Below, in pieces: positions 45,984-56,255 of a DNA stretch of 64,000 nt. Location: NCBI GenBank assembly GCA_001632435.1, contig KV423974.1, positions 62,001 through 126,000 on the forward strand, given 5' to 3'. Under the pieces are notes generated by a model, which was not told where the DNA came from, searched no databases, and worked only from the letters and a program-made list of their open reading frames with translations. Within the stretch, counting starts at the first letter, position 1; each line of letters begins with the position of its first letter. The translations under genes were made by a program, and so were the position numbers. The DNA is from Calocera cornea HHB12733 (taxonomy: Eukaryota; Basidiomycota; Dacrymycetes; Dacrymycetales; Dacrymycetaceae).

Positions 45984-47921
45984 TTACACAATAGCCTTCC
46001 CCAGAAGCTCAAAGTGTTGGTGGATCGCACCACCGGGTATCAAAGCATCAAGAATAGTCTGCCTGGACGTCTTTGCGTTTGCTCTCTTCCTCTTACCCTC
46101 CTCACCCCGGGCCCTCTTCAACACGTCCCGCATCTCAGCCTTGATTGCCTCCTCCGTACCAATGATCTCTGTTCCGTTGGGCCCACCGCGGAAGGCCTTC
46201 GTCTTCGCGACGCCAATCCTGACCTGGAGCAACTCGAACGCCGTGTCGAGAACCTCGCTCAGCCAGCGCGCGAGGTGAGGCTGATCGGCTCCGATCGGCC
46301 AGGCGATGAGCGGCATGCCCTGTGCAAGAGCTTCGGAAGTGGCTCCTGCACCGCAGTGGGAGACCGTCCATCCAGTAGCCTGGCGCCATCAGGTCAGCAC
46401 TATCACGTGACATGCAAACGATTGCTCCTACCGGATGCTGGAGTATCGCCTGCTGCGGGGCCCACGGCACGAACAGACCCTTGCCGCTCGCTTCAACCCT
46501 CTCCCTCAGACCCTCCGGCAGCTGCAGAGCGGGTGACGCTGCAGCAAACAAGAACGGCATGGGTTCCTCCAGCGCCATCAAAACGTCAAATAGATAACCG
46601 ATGTGCTTGCTCTGAGGAACCATGAGGGATCCAAAAGTGACATATATAACACTGTTAGCACCGTGCTTCGCCAAGGCTTCGTCGAGGAAGGCAATGGACG
46701 GGTCCACAGCCTTGTTGATTGTCTCCTCTTGCGGGTTGGTATATGAGATCTTGAGCTCAGTAGTCGAATCCGGTCCTTCTGAAGCCGCACTGATGTGAGA
46801 ATCAAGATAGGACGAGGGAAGTTGAGGACCCAAAGACAATATGGGGCGCGGGGCTATGGCACAGAACCATTCCTTGAGGCCCTCGGTGCCCTCTTTATCC
46901 TGCAATTCCAATGAGATGGAGCGTGATGCCAAGAAGGGTAATCTTAACATACCATCTCCAGCACAGTAGGGAGAATTAGACCATCACATTTCCTCACAAA
47001 CGGGCTGACACCGGCGATAGACCAATACATGCCTGGCGCCCAGAAGTCTTGAGGGAAGTCCTCCCACTCGAAAGACGGCTTCAAGCCTTTGACTCTGACA
47101 ATGTCATCAGGGTAGCGGCCGGAGTAAGCAAATGTCTGTTGATGCCAATGAGAATGAGGATCAAACCAAGTCACATGAGGACAGACCTGCTTGGCAATTT
47201 CGGCGAACGATCGCCCCTTCCTGCGCTCTGGGTCGGCCTCAATGGCGTCACACTCCTCCACGTAGCCTTCAGCCTGTCCACCGGCGGCAAGCGTTCCGAA
47301 GAGCCTCGTAAATGCGGTCGAATTGCAAATCCAGTACATGTAGGTCTTGACCCCATAAGCCTCCTGGATCGGCATGGCAGCATCGCCCAAGAACATGTCA
47401 CTGATGACAAGACTCGGCTTCTGAGCAAGGCCTTCCCACTCGACTCCATTGTCGTCTTTAAAGGTTTCTCCCCTCATGAGGTGATGAGCGATCTTCTGTA
47501 TCGCCTTCGTGCTCTCGACGGAAGGTTGGCGGAATTCTCTAGGGTCGATAGTGGCGACCGTAGCCATCAACTGAGGTGTGAGCCCTGCAAGCATACGACC
47601 ACCGCCGATGACACGGACTCGTGAGATGATGTCTTTCTCATCTTCTCCAACGATACGTTGCACTTCGCCTTGCGCGTTGGTTTGAAAGTCAGCATCAACA
47701 ATGATCGCTAGAGGGGCTCAGAGCGCTGCAGGCATAGGGAAGTAATCGGACTGACAGACAATGAGATCCGGAAACCTGCGGGCCATATTCACCGCAAGAT
47801 TACTTTCGGGACGGATGTGCCCTAAACCAATTTGTTAGAACCTTAGCGTGTTCAGATTATCACCGTAGTTTCGCTGCGTACCCCAAGGGACAAATGTAAT
47901 AATAATGACATGTCTGGCCAT
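45984..47921 (-). CDS. UDP-glycosyltransferase 6 (GT1 family)
   Basis: Starts MARHVIIITFVPWG (ATG 47921-47919), then GHIRPESNLAVNMARRFPD. The long central exon (to about 47195) runs straight through AFTRLFGTLAAGGQAEGYVEECDAIEADPERRKGRSF, so the intron found here in UGT1-5 is absent. Later exons hold SFEWEDFPQDFWAPGMYWSIA, LGPQLPSSYLDS and VIYVTFGSLMVPQSKHIGYLFDVLMALEEPMPFLF. The last exon reads SHCGAGATSEALAQGMPLIAWPIGADQP, with AFRGGPNGTEIIGTEEAIKAEM. It founds the second subgroup (UGT6-9). A CTATAAAT box (minus, 47986-47993) lies about 68 bp upstream. Specificity unknown. Confidence 0.89.
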
Positions 47922-48937
47922 TGCTGAGTGGTTATGGAGATCGGATCGTGGAGTGACCGTTGTCTCTTCAGCAGTGTCCGAGCCATTTATAGGCGCATAG
48001 GTAGACGGTTGCACGTGTGGGGAAATAAACAGCGGCTTCGTGGGTCGATCACATCTGACCGATGACTCTGATCCTGGTTGTGAGGCGCAAATCAGCCGTT
48101 ACGTGCCTTCGCGCAGTACTGGCGGCTGTTCATGTACAAGCTCGGTCAGCATAGGTTTAGAGAAGTCCAAGCAGTGCTATCAACAACCGGGCATCGCGGC
48201 GGGGAACGCGTCGTGTAACCTGCTGCATAGAGTGTGCTTAGACAGCCGGCGCGTGTGTTTCGTAGCCGAAGGACAAGATGTCGAGTCGAGGAACGTTACC
48301 ACGCTAGTTTTGTCTCCGAGCCTGCACAGTGCATCTAGACGTCGGTTGTTGGGCGTTTGCCCGGGTGATGAGTCGGCCATTGGGCGTGGGAAAATAACGA
48401 AGTTAGACAGTTCATCTGACACAATCAGAAATCCGTTTGATGGATCGGTCGGGCGAAATTAGACCGCGAGCAGTTGACCCTGAACCGCCGGGGGCTGTGT
48501 GCGGCCCCATTAGCCCATGTGTGGGCAATCAAGGAAATTGCACCCGCCGGCGGGGCATTGGGGGCCAAGTGCCCCCGAAAAAAGGGCAAACGGGGAACTA
48601 TCTCCTGTACATAACCAGTGTCCCACAGTCCCACTGTCTCACATGGTAGCATGCTTTGGTAAGGAAACATGGAACAAAGCTACTGTATGCCCAAGCCAAT
48701 AAATCTGAAACAGGCGCTTCCAGCACGGGTACATGCTGGTGTGCTCCAGAATCGCCCTCCTAGGTCAGGGCCGTTCCGCAGTATCATTCGGCACAGGATC
48801 TGGTGCAGTCAACGTGACTACTTCTGCGGATGCCAGGATGCCACATGTGAACTCTAGTCCATGTTCTTTCTGCATCCTCATCCGGACTCCTCGCATGAGT
48901 TCTCTTTGCACAATATTTATATCCCTCACCCGACACC
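47922..48937. other. Intergenic 1.0 kb between UGT6 start and UGT7 stop
   Basis: No gene. GC-rich inverted pieces occur at 48483-48590 (GGGGGC-CAAGT-GCCCCC hairpin; CCCGCCGGCGGG palindrome). Unlike the spacers after UGT7 and UGT8, I see no decayed bL31m copy here. Confidence 0.5.
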
Positions 48938-50874
48938 CTACATGATCTCCTTATTAAGAAGTTCGAAGTGCTCGTCCACTTGACCGCCAGGCACCAAAGC
49001 CTCGCGTATCAACTGCTGAACCTTGCCTGCATTCGCCCTCTTCCTCCTTCCTTCTTCCCCACGTGCCCTCGTCAGGACATCCTTCATCTCGGCTTTGATA
49101 GCCTCTTCCGTACCAACGATCTCAGTCCCGTTGGGTCCACCACGGAAGGCCTTGTTATGGCCAAGGCGAGCACGGACCTGGAGCAGCTCAAAGGCAGTGT
49201 CCAGCACCTCACTCACCCATCGTGCGTTCGACGGCTGTTCGGCACCGACCGGCCATGCGATCAGCGGTATACCCTGTGCTAAGGATTCTGTGATTCCGCC
49301 TGCGCCGCAGTGCGAGACGGCCCAGCCAGTAGCCTGTGGGCGATCAGCCCACTTGACATTGGACCCTCAGGACCACGTACCGGGTGCTCAAGGACGGCCT
49401 GCTGCGGCGCCCATGGGACAAGGAGACCTCGACCTGTTGTAGCCACTTTCTCCCGAATGCTGTCAGATATATGCATGGCGGTCGATGCAGTCGTAAAGAG
49501 GAATGGCATGGGCTCTTCCAGCTCCAGCAACACATCCAGAAGATAGCCGACACGGGCCAGTTCTGGCACCATGAGCGACCCAAAAGTTATGTATAACACG
49601 CTCTTGGCACCATACTTCTTCAACGCATTATTGAGGAAGATGATGGACGTATCAGACTTGTCGCCAGCAGTTTCTTGCGAGTTGAAGTACGAAATCCTGA
49701 CTTCCGAGCGAGACGTGGGAGGCTCTTCGAACCTGTCGCCGCCCTTGGCGTTAAGGTACGAGGCAGGAAGCTGAGGACCCAGCGAGAAGACAGGGCGCGA
49801 GGTATTTGCGCAAAACCATTCCTTCACGCCGTCGGTCCCCTCAGCATCCTGACGCAAGGGTAAGAGGAAATGTTCCACCTGATAAGTACAGCACGTACTA
49901 GAGTGAGAACAGTAGGAAGCAGGAGACCGTCGCATATGTTGACAAAAGGGTAAACGCTAGCCATGGCCCAATACCCCGCGGCAGACCATGGTCGTTCCAC
50001 AGGCACGTTCTCCCACTCGTAAAAGGGCTTCATGCCTTTAACCCGGACGATGCCACCCGGGTAGCGGCCCGAGTGTATATTCATCTATGGGGCCATTAGT
50101 CCCAACAGTTTACAGACAGCTAGAAGAGCATACCTGCGTGGCGATCTCGACGAAGGATCGTCCCTTCTTGCGGGCTGGGTCCGCCTCAATGGCATGACAT
50201 TCCTCGAGGAAGCCCTGGGCTTGTCCACCGAATGCAAGGGGCCCAAACGCCCTGGTGAGAGCGGCCGAAAAGGATATCCAATACATGTAGGTCTTCAGCT
50301 GGTACAACTCCCTCATCGGGGCAGCAACGTCGGCCATGAACATGTCTGTGATCAACAAGCTGGGCTTCTGTGAAATACCATCCCACAATACGCCGTTATC
50401 ATCCTGGAACGATTCACCCTTCATCACATGGTGGAAAACGGCCTGAACGTCCTGAGTAAACTGAGATGAGGGTATCCGAAAGGTCCGAGGGTCGAATCTT
50501 CCCAAGTCAGCCATGATTTCCGGCGTGATTCCTGCCAAGGCACGTCCAGCAGCAATGACACGGATACGTTTCAGCACGTCCTTCTCATTTTCGTACACAA
50601 CACGATCCACCTCATCTTGAGCATTGATCTGGAAGCTTGCATCGGCTATGACCGCTGCAGTTTGCGAAGGGTTAGCAGTATAAGTGACGACCACAGGTAC
50701 AAGGCAACTGACAGATGGAGACATCCGGAATCTTGCGTGCGATGTTCACAGCAAGGTTCAGCTCGGGACGCAGATGACCTACGCTTCACATTATTAGTCT
50801 GGGCTATAGCAGCGGGAAGTGCAGAAGTGCGTACCCCATGCGAAGAAACCGAGGAGGATGATGTGGCGTGTCAT
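48938..50874 (-). CDS. UDP-glycosyltransferase 7 (GT1 family)
   Basis: Starts MTRHIILLGFFAWG (ATG 50874-50872). The long central exon contains YENEKDVLKRIRVIAAGRALAGITPEIM and runs through ALTRAFGPLAFGGQAQGFLEECHAIEADPARKKGRSF without the UGT1-5 intron. Downstream exons encode MNIHSGRYPGGIVRVKGMKPFYEWEN, VFSLGPQLPASYLNAK and LYITFGSLMVPELARVGYLLDV. The last exon has SHCGAGGITESLAQGIPLIAWPVGAEQPSNARW, with Glu in the place of the usual Asp before the final Gln of the sugar-binding motif, a tolerated variant in GT1. It is very close to UGT8 and the decayed UGT9, consistent with recent duplication. Complete by tracing. Confidence 0.89.
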
Positions 50875-52175
50875 GGGGAGATTTCCGGGGTAGCAAGGTG
50901 TCGATGGGACGAAAATCGATTCATTTCCCCATCAGTTATACGTGCTGTTAGACTAGGTAGTTTGACCTAAAAAAATGTACAGTTCTGTAGATCAGAGCCC
51001 TACCGGTGACTTGGATGGGACTGCAAAAGCGGAGCAAGACCCATTTTATGGAGAGCAATCCATCGGATGTGTGCGATCGGCTCGGGAGCTCTGGTCGGAG
51101 GCTGGGTCAACAACACGCATCACGCGCTTGGCACAGACCACAGGTCACATAAGGCGTCGTTGAGCCAGACAGATTCGATGTCGGTCATGAAACTCTGTTA
51201 GAGATGTTTCACAACTCGTCCACCTGTCCGCAGCGGCGACCTACTTGCGCACCTATGAGACATTGCGATACACTTTCGCACTGTGGAAGTTTATAGTACT
51301 TAGGAGATGAGATAAGCAATTGAATAGTTACGCAGCTTGGTCATGCCGATGATCGCTGGGGGCTGTACCGAACCGATGTCAGAGAAGACTCGCAATGCGA
51401 AATGAATGCTCTCACGTCTCGTATTGCTGCAGCGTTGCGTGCCTGGAGAGGACCAGTAAGGGTTCGTATGGGATGAGGGCGATACGAAGTGTGGTACTCT
51501 TGTGATCGAGGGTAGGCTGGATTACGGTGTGCACCGAGCCTCGTATTCGGAGGGCCCGGCGGCGACAAGAACATCCGAATCGGAAACCCCGAGGCAAAGA
51601 CGGTTTCTACGTCTGCGCTATGATCGTTCATCTGGTCACCGTCGTTAGTGGAGCTTGACCCGCAGCGTTTTAGGCGGACACTGTACTCACAGAGCGCTCG
51701 ATTTCCATCGGCATTCACAACCTGGATGGATCACTCACTATCCATAGAAAGAAACGAGCAGTTCGCTTGATGACAGTCAGACCAAAAGCGCCTGCAAGGT
51801 CCGTGGCGGAGATCCACCAGGGACCCACGCAGCGTTTGGCGTGTGCATATACAGGATCGCTATTGCAGTTCCACGTCCCTCGTCTCGCTGCTTGACGGTC
51901 GTGATAGTTATGCAACAATCGATATTCAATTTTCATCCAAGACAACCCCGATAGCAATAGGCGCATTCACAGTAGCGAACCAGGACTGGGACAGAACGCC
52001 CGGGACACACGCTGCAACGGTAGACCAGGGAGAATACGTAGGTGAACACCAATGCAATCGCATTGATGCCGGTGCAAATAGAGCAAATATGAACAAGAAG
52101 TGCCTACTGCATCGTCAGGATCAGGTCGTAAGAGACAAATTGGATGATGGACGTACATAACAAGATTGCCAACCG
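50875..52175. other. Duplicated spacer, copy A (downstream of bL31m copy 1)
   Basis: The segment about 51,200-52,170 aligns by eye with 58,530-59,510 and in part with 54,960-55,560. Examples are GACATTGCGATACACTT against GACACATTGCAATACACTT, and the GTAAGGGTT and GGATGAGGGCGAT blocks. Only degenerate ORFs occur. It is part of the tandem UGT, spacer and bL31m duplication unit. Whether the spacer once held its own gene is unclear. Confidence 0.6.
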
Positions 52176-52658
52176 TCGCACCTTCTCGTTCGTCACCTTC
52201 TCACTCCACTCGTAGCTCACCTCTTCGGTCCACCCTGAATTGACCTCCTTGAACAAGTTTCCTCCCAGTCTTCCCATCCCCGGCTCCGCCTCTGCCCACG
52301 CGGAGAGGCGAGGAGCACCTCGGGTGTCCTGTTCACCCGCAGTTCCATGATGATATCGACATGCTCGACATCACAATGTAAGCCTTCCAGAACAAAGAGG
52401 CCGTGCACCACCGATATGCGACAGATGGAGAGATCGGACTTGCGCATACACGTTACTGTAGCTTCAGGCACCAAGAAGAGTGAAGTAGAGTCACAAGACA
52501 CGGCGTGGTGGGGCCACGTCGCGTCCACAGAGCCCGGTGGCTGTACTGTACAGTCTGGTACGGTACAGTACATCGGGGTTCCCGGACACGGAATACGGAA
52601 TACGGAATACGGAAATAATTCCGTATTCCGTGTCCGGGATGTACTGGTAGCGTAAACG
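52176..52658 (-). pseudogene. Decayed bL31m (MRPL36-like) gene copy 1, interrupted by a hairpin element
   Basis: Read on the minus strand, this resembles the intact bL31m gene at 59522-59998. The C-terminal coding part gives EPGMGRLGGNLFKEVNSGWTEEVSYEWSEK, against PGTLFKEGDLGWYEEMSNDWGEK in the real gene. The initiator is GCG instead of ATG before TTT-ACG. The middle is heavily diverged, and a 97-bp TA-flanked element (52551-52647) sits just after codon 4. It lies between UGT7 and UGT8 and marks the border of a duplicated unit. Confidence 0.65.
52551..52647. mobile_element. 97-bp TA-flanked hairpin MITE (Tc1/mariner-like)
   Basis: Perfect 21-bp inverted arms (52581-52601 and 52618-52638) flank a 16-nt loop, with outer CAGTACAT/ATGTACTG arms at 52566-52573 and 52639-52646. 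The element is bordered by TA on both sides. The sister bL31m pseudogene at 55.97 kb lacks it and has a single TA, providing the empty site. The size and TA target duplication suggest a non-autonomous Tc1/mariner-type element. The extreme ends are only loosely inverted. Confidence 0.65.
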
Positions 52659-52798
52659 CTGCAGGGTACTGTGTCCTCCTCAGCTGTGGAGTCCGACTTT
52701 GCGAATATCTAGATATCATTTGTATCTTACGTTATGCTGGCTCAGCGGAACGACTGCGAATCCTCGGATGGTGATTCCACGTAACCTCGCCCTGCACT

Positions 52799-54713
52799 TT
52801 ACAAGATCTCCCTATTGAGAAGTTCGAAGTGCTGGTCCACTTGACCGCCAGGCGCCTCAGCCTCGTGGATCAACTGTTTGACCCTGCCCGCATTGGTCCT
52901 CTTTCTCTTCCCGTCTTCTCCCCGCGCCCTCGTTAGCACGTCCTTCATCTCGGCTTTGATCGCCTCTTCAGTGCCAATGATCTCTGTCCCATTGGGTCCA
53001 CCGCGGAAGGCCTTCGTTTGGCCGAGCCCAGTGCGGACCTGTAGGAGCTCAAAGGCAGTGTCCAGCACCTCGACCATCCAGCGTGCATTCTGGGGCTGAT
53101 CCGCCAGCGCCGGCCATGTGATCAGGGGCATCCCCTGTGCGAGCGCCTCCGCAGTTCCACCCGCGCCGCAATGCGAGATCACCCAGCCTGTTGCCTGCAG
53201 ACGATGAGGGCACGGCGGGTCCAGAACACAAGATCACGTACCGGGTGCTGGAACACAGTCTGCTGGGGAGCCCACGGGACGATGAGGCCTCGGCCACTTG
53301 CGACCACCTTCTCGCGAACGCTCTCCGAGAGCTGCAATGATGGCGATGCGGCAGCAAAGAGGAAGGGCATGGGTTCTTCTAGATCCAGCAAGACATCGAA
53401 AAGATAGCCGAGATACTCCGGCGACGGCGCCGTCATCGAGCCAAAAGTGATGTACAAGGTGCTGTTGGCCCCGTACTTCGCCAAAGCCTCGTCGAGGAAG
53501 ACAATCGACGGGTCGTTCTTGTTGTCGGCCTCCCCTTGCTGTTTGAAGTACGCGACCGTTACTTCTGCGCGAGATCCAGAGGAACCGGCGCTGCCTTGGG
53601 TATGAAGATAAGAAGCAGGAAGCTGAGGGCCCAATGAGAAGATCGGGCGCGAGAACCACTCCTTCACGCCGTCGGTGCCGTCTCCGTCCTGATACAAGGG
53701 TGAGACAAGAAATCGCAAGATGAAGTAACGGGACAGCTCCTACCAATGTGAGAACAGAGGGAAGAAGGAGACCGTCGCATGTCTTCACAAGGGGGTACGC
53801 ACCAGCGATGGCCCAATACATCGGAGGAGACCACTGCTCCTGAGGGAAGTCCTCCCACTCGTAGAACGGCTTCATTCCTTTCACCCGAACAACGTCATCG
53901 GGGTAACGGCCCGAGTGTGCATACATCTATGGATGCTCAGTCGGGATGGTGGCCTCGAAGATATAGGGATACATACATGCTTGGCGATCTCGACAAAGGA
54001 TCGTCCCTTCCTGCGCTCAGGATCTGCCTCGATGGCATCACATTCCTCGACGTAACCCTCAGCTTGCCCACCGACCGCGACGGTGCCGAACAACCTTGTG
54101 AAAGTGGCGGAATACGAAACTGAATAGATGTAGGTCTTGAGATGGTACATCTCCTTCATAGGTGCAGCCACGTCGGCCATGAACATGTCTGTTATCACGA
54201 AGCTGGGCTTCGGTGCAATACCGTCCCATGATACACCATTGTCGTCTTGGAATGGCTCGCCCTTCATAACCTTGTGAAAGATCGCCTGAGAGGCTTCAGT
54301 GAACGACGCTGGAGGGATCCGTAAACCTCTGGGGTCAAGGGTCCCCATGGTAGCCATCAGCTCCGGCGTGAATCCTGCCAAGGCAATTCCACCGGCAATG
54401 ACGCGGATGCGTTTAAGTACGTCTTTCTCATTTTCTCCCACAACACGCTCCACCTCTGCTTGGGCGTTGGTCTGAAAGCCCGCATCAGCTATGACCGCTG
54501 GAGGTTTGCGAAATGTTAGCCAGATGCGTAACTACGGGTACAGGAAAAAGCTGACAGACGATGAGATCGGGGATCTTGCGGGCAATGTTCACTGCAAGAT
54601 TAAGCTCGGGACGCATGTGGCCTGTATTTCGAGTTAGACTTGATATGACGGCGTGAACTGCAGTAATGCTTACCCCATGCGAAGAAAGCGAGGACGATGA
54701 TATGTCGCGTCAT
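52799..54713 (-). CDS. UDP-glycosyltransferase 8 (GT1 family)
   Basis: Starts MTRHIIVLAFFAWG (ATG 54713-54711; exon 1 ends 54674), then GHMRPELNLAVNIARKIPD. The third exon begins SVIADAGFQTNAQAEVERVV and continues without the UGT1-5 intron through TFTRLFGTVAVGGQAEGYVEECDAIEADPERRKG. Next are the MYAHSGRYPDDVVRVKGMKPFYEWEDF exon and FSLGPQLPASYLHTQG with LYITFGSMTAPSPEYLGYLFDV. The last exon has SHCGAGGTAEALAQGMPLITWPALADQPQNARW and ends LLNREIL. CTTATAAG (54774-54781) lies about 64 bp upstream. It is the intact template for reading the lesions of UGT9. Specificity unknown. Confidence 0.9.
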
Positions 54714-55567
54714 GGTGAGATGTTCGGGGGAGGAAAGTGTCAAAGAGGCAATAAGCCTACCATTCTGGGGTCTCTTATAAGCGCTGACGATCTAGGTAGT
54801 CCGGTCCCACACGGGTCGACTGTCAGTTCAGATTTGAATCTTGGTCGTGTGCAGGGGTTCAGGCCCTGATCTTCAGCTTAGCCCGGAGATTCGCAGCCCC
54901 ATTTGAAACACGATTAAACGGCAGGTCGACGCACCGATTGTAATATACGCGATCATACACTTGCGCCCCTGGATGAGTCAAGCGGACCGTGAGAAAACCA
55001 ATGGAATACTTACGTACATGGCCATAAATGATCGGGGGGCTGTGCCTATGTATTTGATGGTAAGACCGAAAAGGGGAAGGGGGGTGCTCTTCACGACGCG
55101 TTGTTGTAACGTTGCGTGCCGGAGGACCTTAATTGTAAGGCTTCGTCTGATGAAGGCGACGCTCGGTAGATAAGCCGGAGCGATGTTGTTATTGAAGTTC
55201 CAGGTGGTGCCTTCATGTGCGCATTGCACAGCGTTCATGTCCCGTTGCGCGCTCTCCTTTTACATCCTTTCGCGGGCTGAACGCCTGAACGATCCCGTTG
55301 CAGCCGAAACCCGGCCATCATCCGGATCATCCTTGATCTGAATGCACGCATTCGCGGGGAACACCCGGAATGAAACAGATGCCGGAAGGGCGAAGCCAAG
55401 GCAGTCGCGCAAAGAGAAAACGCGGCAGGGGAACGCCGATGCCATTATATTGATGGTCATGCAGAGAGGGTAACATGACGGTGGATTGTGCCTAAGTTAG
55501 GGCAACATCAATGCCACGTAGTGAAGTGAATTGGTTTCAGGACGTACGCGTTATGGTAGCTGACCGC
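54714..55567. other. Duplicated spacer, copy B
   Basis: Includes the UGT8 promoter and a shorter version of the spacer found at 51.2-52.2 kb and 58.5-59.5 kb (for example around CGTTGCGTGCCGGAGGACC at about 55110). Degenerate ORFs only. Confidence 0.55.
54774..54781 (-). promoter_or_regulatory. TATA-like box of UGT8
   Basis: CTTATAAG about 64 bp upstream of the ATG. Equivalent boxes stand before UGT4 (42736), UGT5 (45316), UGT6 (47986), UGT7 (50936) and UGT9 (58210), mostly 60-70 bp from the start codon. Confidence 0.5.
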
Positions 55568-55988
55568 CCTTCCTGCTTCTTGTCCTTGCCCGGCTGCTCG
55601 TCCCATCCGATGTTCATATATTCATAACACCCAGTCGCCCTCATTGATAGCTTGCTTCTCTGTACATCCTCACCCGGCTCTGCTTCTGCCTGCACAGCGC
55701 CCGCAAACCGCCTCTTGAACCTGCCTAGGCGGCCGAGCTCCGATTCGGAGGCCGGACAGGCGCGACGGCTCTCCTGCGCACATACCTCTGTACGGAGTTA
55801 TTGAGCGATCGACACAAAAAGGTTGAAGTATTCAGTAGCAAAGCGATCCACCCACTCCGTGCTGGTGGATAGTGAATATGGACGGGTGGATTCAGCTGTC
55901 GGAAGAGCAGAGCGGAGCCACGGGCAGTGCCTGCGCAGTCCAACGAGACGCGTCGCGGGGCCCGGTGGCGGTACTGTAACGTAAACAC
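55568..55988 (-). pseudogene. Decayed bL31m (MRPL36-like) gene copy 2
   Basis: The minus strand reads (GTG)-F-T at the start and LNPPVHIHYPP in the middle, against MPNPVVPHFPQ in the real gene. It ends ELGRLGRFKRRFAGAVQAEAEP and YEYMNIGWDEQPGKDKKQ, against ELGRLGRFRRRFAGAAQVESEP and YEEMSNDWGEKPEKEK in the intact gene. The start codon is lost and the three parts lie in different frames. It lacks the hairpin element found in copy 1. It marks the border between the UGT8 and UGT9 duplication units. Confidence 0.7.
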
Positions 55989-56255
55989 GCGTGGATCACA
56001 TCATACATGCATTCAGTGAGCAAAACCGCAAACTGGCTCTGGTCAAACCGTGATACATTCATATGTTTCCTTTATTTGAGCATTCTGTCTTTACACAAGC
56101 TTACTCCCAGTTTGCCGTTATTTGGGCCAGGACAAGCCGTCGCTAATCGACTGTGAATGTCCTCAAAGAATAGCGGACGCACATGTTGGTATGAAGCACC
56201 CCTGGTGATCCTCGAACAGACTATTCCGCGCAATGTCTTACCAACCCCCTGCGTA
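55989..56255. other. Spacer between bL31m copy 2 and UGT9 pseudogene
   Basis: Under 300 bp; contains the 3' flank of the UGT9 pseudogene. Nothing else seen. Confidence 0.45.

Noticed and set aside
48483..48600. GC-rich hairpins between UGT6 and UGT7 as a mobile element
   Set aside because: Short inverted pieces but no terminal repeats or target duplication could be found.
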